DNA of 53,303 bases from Akkermansiaceae bacterium. Its GTDB lineage: Bacteria; Verrucomicrobiota; Verrucomicrobiia; Verrucomicrobiales; Akkermansiaceae. The notes beneath the pieces are model-generated. The model ran no database searches. It was not told the DNA's origin and saw nothing but the letters and a program-made list of their open reading frames with translations. The position numbers and the translations under genes are program-made. Location: NCBI GenBank assembly GCA_029242935.1, contig JAQWSX010000116.1, positions 1 through 53,303 on the forward strand, written 5' to 3'. Shown here in pieces: positions 50,796 to 53,303 of the stretch. Each line of letters begins with the position of its first letter. Position 1 is the stretch's first letter.

Positions 50796-53258
50796 CTACA
50801 AAATAAAACCCTCCTCATCCAACGGACCGAATTTCTCTCCCTCCCAACCCGGCAACAACTTCCCGCGCTTGCCCTCTCGCCAGCCACTTTGAGGGAGCAT
50901 CGTCGTCGTTTCGTAATCCGGATCAGGCCGCGCAAAGCTTACCACCCGACCGTCATTCACCAGACAACCGAAGTAATTTCCGTCACTCAAACCCACCTCA
51001 TCAAAGCTCCACACGATCACTTTCTTTCTCCGCAAACATCTCACTAAATCATCCCGACCTGCCACTCCGCGCAGCGCCACTGAATCGATCCCCTCCCGTG
51101 CCACTTTCGCCAAAATCGCGGTATCGCTCAAACCATCAGCAAAAGAAACCGTCGCCCCCACACTCAGTGGCCACAGCACGCCCAAAATCCCGCTTAAATC
51201 ATCTTCCGGTAACCATTCAACCAGTAAGCGTGTCTGACGATGAGCCATATTCACTTGGCTCAACTGCATTGCATTGATTCTCATTCCACGCCCCACTTCA
51301 TTCTTCCCAAAACAACGCTCCCTCATCTCGGTCCACCCCCGTGGCAAATCACCAGAAATCTCTGGCTCCCGATTCTCCTTCACAAGAAGCCCCTCTTCCC
51401 GGTCCGCTGCAGTCTTAACCGACAAGCCACGCAACGCCTCTCCAATATCAACATTCCAAGGGATCGGCGGCCCAAACGCCACCGTCACTCCGTAACGTAA
51501 AGTCTGAGGAAACTTTCTTAGAAAATTCCCTTCCGAAAATGACCACATCGAGCCCCAAAGCCCGTCCATGTAGGCTGGCAAAACCTCCGTATTTCCTTTT
51601 TTTGCCATCATCTGATAGCCACGTTTAATTTCACAAAGAGCCCCTGTTCGCGAAAGCTGTCCTTCTGCAAACACACAAACAACCGTGCCTTCTTTCAACG
51701 CATTTGCCGTAATCCGTATTCCATCCCGCGCTTTGCTCGGAGAAATTGCAACTGCATCAAAAAGCCGTGCAAATCCACCAACCCACTTACTCTCAAAACA
51801 ATCCGCAAAAAGCACAAATCGAATCGGCCTTGGACAAGCTGCCGATAACACAAAAGCATCGATATAACTCAGATGATTTGGCACCATCAGCACCCCACCT
51901 TCCTTCGGAATCTGATCAGCTCCTAGCGTTCGAATTTTGTATATCGAACGAAAGATCCCAAGAAAAACCAGGCGAATAAAATCCTTTGGCAACAAACGCA
52001 TAATATGAATCGTCGCCCAACCGCAGATCCCTGATATTAAGACAAATTGGAACCAGAACGGTATCCCCAAGAACGATAAAAGAAACTGGATTCCCACCGC
52101 TAGAACCAAGCCTAGATTGATGCATAAGTTAGATGCCGATAGCACCATGCCCCTCTGATTTTCAGGAGCCCGATCTTGCAAAAAAGCATTCAGAGGAACC
52201 AAATAAAGGGCCCCTCCAAAGCCTGCCAAACCGAGCAGCAAGAACGAAATGGTCCCCACTTGAAAAATCGCCAAGAACCCGGTCGCCAAGCACATCACAC
52301 CCCCGCCAATCACAATCAATCCCAGTTCATTTCGACGATTACAAATCCAACTCGCAAGCAAACTCCCCACCACAATCCCTACTACAACCGGTATCCAGAG
52401 AACCGCCGCTCCCACCCCTAACCCTTCCAAACTACCCCACCGATCCTCGGCAATCTGAATCAACAGCATTTGTAGAAACCCTCCAAAACCCCAAAAAAAA
52501 GCAATGCCCAAAGCGCACCGCCACAAAGCCTCGTTTTTTCTTAACTCCCGCAAATCCCCGAAATGTCGGACCGTCATCGCCCACGAAAAAACCTCATCCG
52601 ACTGCGATTTTGTTTTCTGGATCAGATGAGAAAAACAAAGGGATAAAACAGCTCCGATCAGAATCCAAATTACCGGAATCATCGCCGCGGCCCATGGGGC
52701 CAGTCCGTTTTGCAAACCCCAAGCATCATACCAAAACCCTCCAATAATTTGCCCCAACAGAATCATCAAGATCACAGATCCTTCCATCACTCCATTCGCA
52801 AATCCCAACCTCTCACCTCCAACCAACTCCTTGACCACACCCATTTTTGAAGGGCTTAAAAGAGCCGACTGCATCGCCAAAAGAAAGAAGGCAAACATCA
52901 CCACGTAAAGCGGCCACGAAGCCCCCTCCTGCGTCGATCCCAGCCACAACCCACCACCCATCAAAAGAAGCACTAACAACTGAAACCAAGATGAAAGCTT
53001 AATAATTAGACTCTTTGAAAACCGATCACCCAACCAGCCAGCAATCGGAGCAAACAAGATAAAAGGAAGGATCGCTAAAAGAGCGAAGAGATGTTCCACC
53101 TTGCTAGGCGCCAGGCCCATCGACGCCAATCCCATTCCCAGCGGAATCAAAATAAACTTAGTAAAGCTATCATTGAAAGCATTCGTCGACTGCATCCCGA
53201 TCAAAGACCAAAATGACACCCATTCTCGTCTCCGAGGCTTCACTGAATCACCGCTCAC
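50796..53258 (-). CDS. MFS lysophospholipid transporter-acyltransferase fusion with relict AMP-binding tail
   Basis: The 820-residue protein joins three parts. Residues 1 to about 425 form a 12-span MFS domain like LplT (SLIGMQSTNAFNDSFTKFILIP; IAGWLGDRFSKSL). About 435-640 is a PlsC-type acyltransferase with the HX4D motif in VPNHLSYIDAFVLS and the substrate block FAEGQLSRTG. The last 170 residues resemble pieces of an AMP-forming acyl-ACP synthetase (GVLWPLSVGATVSFADGL; GKLLPGWEGEKFG) but lack its ATP motif. The closest known design is the LplT-Aas system, which imports lysophospholipid and re-acylates it. The start is a GTG at 53258; GTG at 53243 is possible. Confidence 0.85.
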   Translation of the reverse strand: MSGDSVKPRRREWVSFWSLIGMQSTNAFNDSFTKFILIPLGMGLASMGLAPSKVEHLFALLAILPFILFAPIAGWLGDRFSKSLIIKLSSWFQLLVLLLMGGGLWLGSTQEGASWPLYVVMFAFFLLAMQSALLSPSKMGVVKELVGGERLGFANGVMEGSVILMILLGQIIGGFWYDAWGLQNGLAPWAAAMIPVIWILIGAVLSLCFSHLIQKTKSQSDEVFSWAMTVRHFGDLRELRKNEALWRCALGIAFFWGFGGFLQMLLIQIAEDRWGSLEGLGVGAAVLWIPVVVGIVVGSLLASWICNRRNELGLIVIGGGVMCLATGFLAIFQVGTISFLLLGLAGFGGALYLVPLNAFLQDRAPENQRGMVLSASNLCINLGLVLAVGIQFLLSFLGIPFWFQFVLISGICGWATIHIMRLLPKDFIRLVFLGIFRSIYKIRTLGADQIPKEGGVLMVPNHLSYIDAFVLSAACPRPIRFVLFADCFESKWVGGFARLFDAVAISPSKARDGIRITANALKEGTVVCVFAEGQLSRTGALCEIKRGYQMMAKKGNTEVLPAYMDGLWGSMWSFSEGNFLRKFPQTLRYGVTVAFGPPIPWNVDIGEALRGLSVKTAADREEGLLVKENREPEISGDLPRGWTEMRERCFGKNEVGRGMRINAMQLSQVNMAHRQTRLLVEWLPEDDLSGILGVLWPLSVGATVSFADGLSDTAILAKVAREGIDSVALRGVAGRDDLVRCLRRKKVIVWSFDEVGLSDGNYFGCLVNDGRVVSFARPDPDYETTTMLPQSGWREGKRGKLLPGWEGEKFGPLDEEGFIL

Positions 53259-53303
53259 GACGCAACCATGATCCAATCTTGGCTTTTTTGAAAATCGATA
53301 ATC

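Noticed and set aside
1-53303. Mobile elements, CRISPR arrays, tRNA genes
   Set aside because: No transposase, integrase, regularly spaced repeats or tRNA cloverleaf was recognised anywhere in the window.

Overview
The window looks like chromosomal housekeeping DNA of a Gram-negative bacterium, most likely a marine or aquatic member of the Verrucomicrobiota (order Verrucomicrobiales or a close relative). This rests on gene content and style: tandem GspE-type ATPases with GspF and GspG, several prepilin-like proteins, ExbB-ExbD-TPR and TonB-ExbB-ExbD sets, a PQQ-propeller protein, RNase HIII, a zinc-less MetG, a two-part MetH and a nickel superoxide dismutase. No 16S gene is present, so the placement is an inference. 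I see no tRNA or rRNA gene, insertion sequence, prophage or CRISPR array.

Layout. 1-775 is the 5' part of a DUF255/thioredoxin-fold protein. 989-5156 (+) holds a PpiD/SurA-like chaperone, a small TPR protein and metG. 5219-11423 (-) carries a basic disordered protein and a type II secretion/type IV pilus set (gspE, gspE, gspF, gspG). 11566-14065 (-) carries infA, pgpH and ybeY; infA has no ordinary start codon. 14193-19651 (+) is the split methionine synthase behind a 16-bp palindrome, followed by a coupled papain-like lipoprotein and an rRNA/tRNA 2'-O-methyltransferase. 19894-21519 (+) pairs an exported Ni-SOD with a di-haem peroxidase. 21599-25456 holds a BASS transporter, a PQQ propeller protein and uvrC. 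25583-29162 (+) is exbB-exbD-TPR. 29171-39858 (-) reads tonB-exbB-exbD-def-roadblock-like-oxoprolinase-grx, then a terminator/attenuator and guaB-guaA. 40173-46964 (-) reads rnhC, hup, rlpA, murJ, an unknown membrane protein, a pseudopilin and an ABC-2 exporter. 47057-48082 (+) is mutY. 48258-53258 (-) is an MFS-acyltransferase fusion followed by grpE-dnaJ-rsmE.

How the genes fit together. Most are translation (metG, infA, def, ybeY, rsmE, rnhC, spoU-type methylase), nucleotide and one-carbon metabolism (guaBA, metH), envelope biology (murJ, rlpA, PpiD-like, Ton systems, pgpH) and repair (uvrC, mutY). The most distinctive points are the infA gene without ATG/GTG/TTG, the secreted Ni-SOD next to a peroxidase, a possible terminator/antiterminator pair before guaBA, an operator-like palindrome in the metH promoter, and several proteins with large inserted or relict domains (MurJ, PpiD-like, MFS-acyltransferase). 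No unmistakably new multi-gene system is visible. The best candidate for an undescribed functional unit is the four-gene overlapping cluster at 40173-43040.
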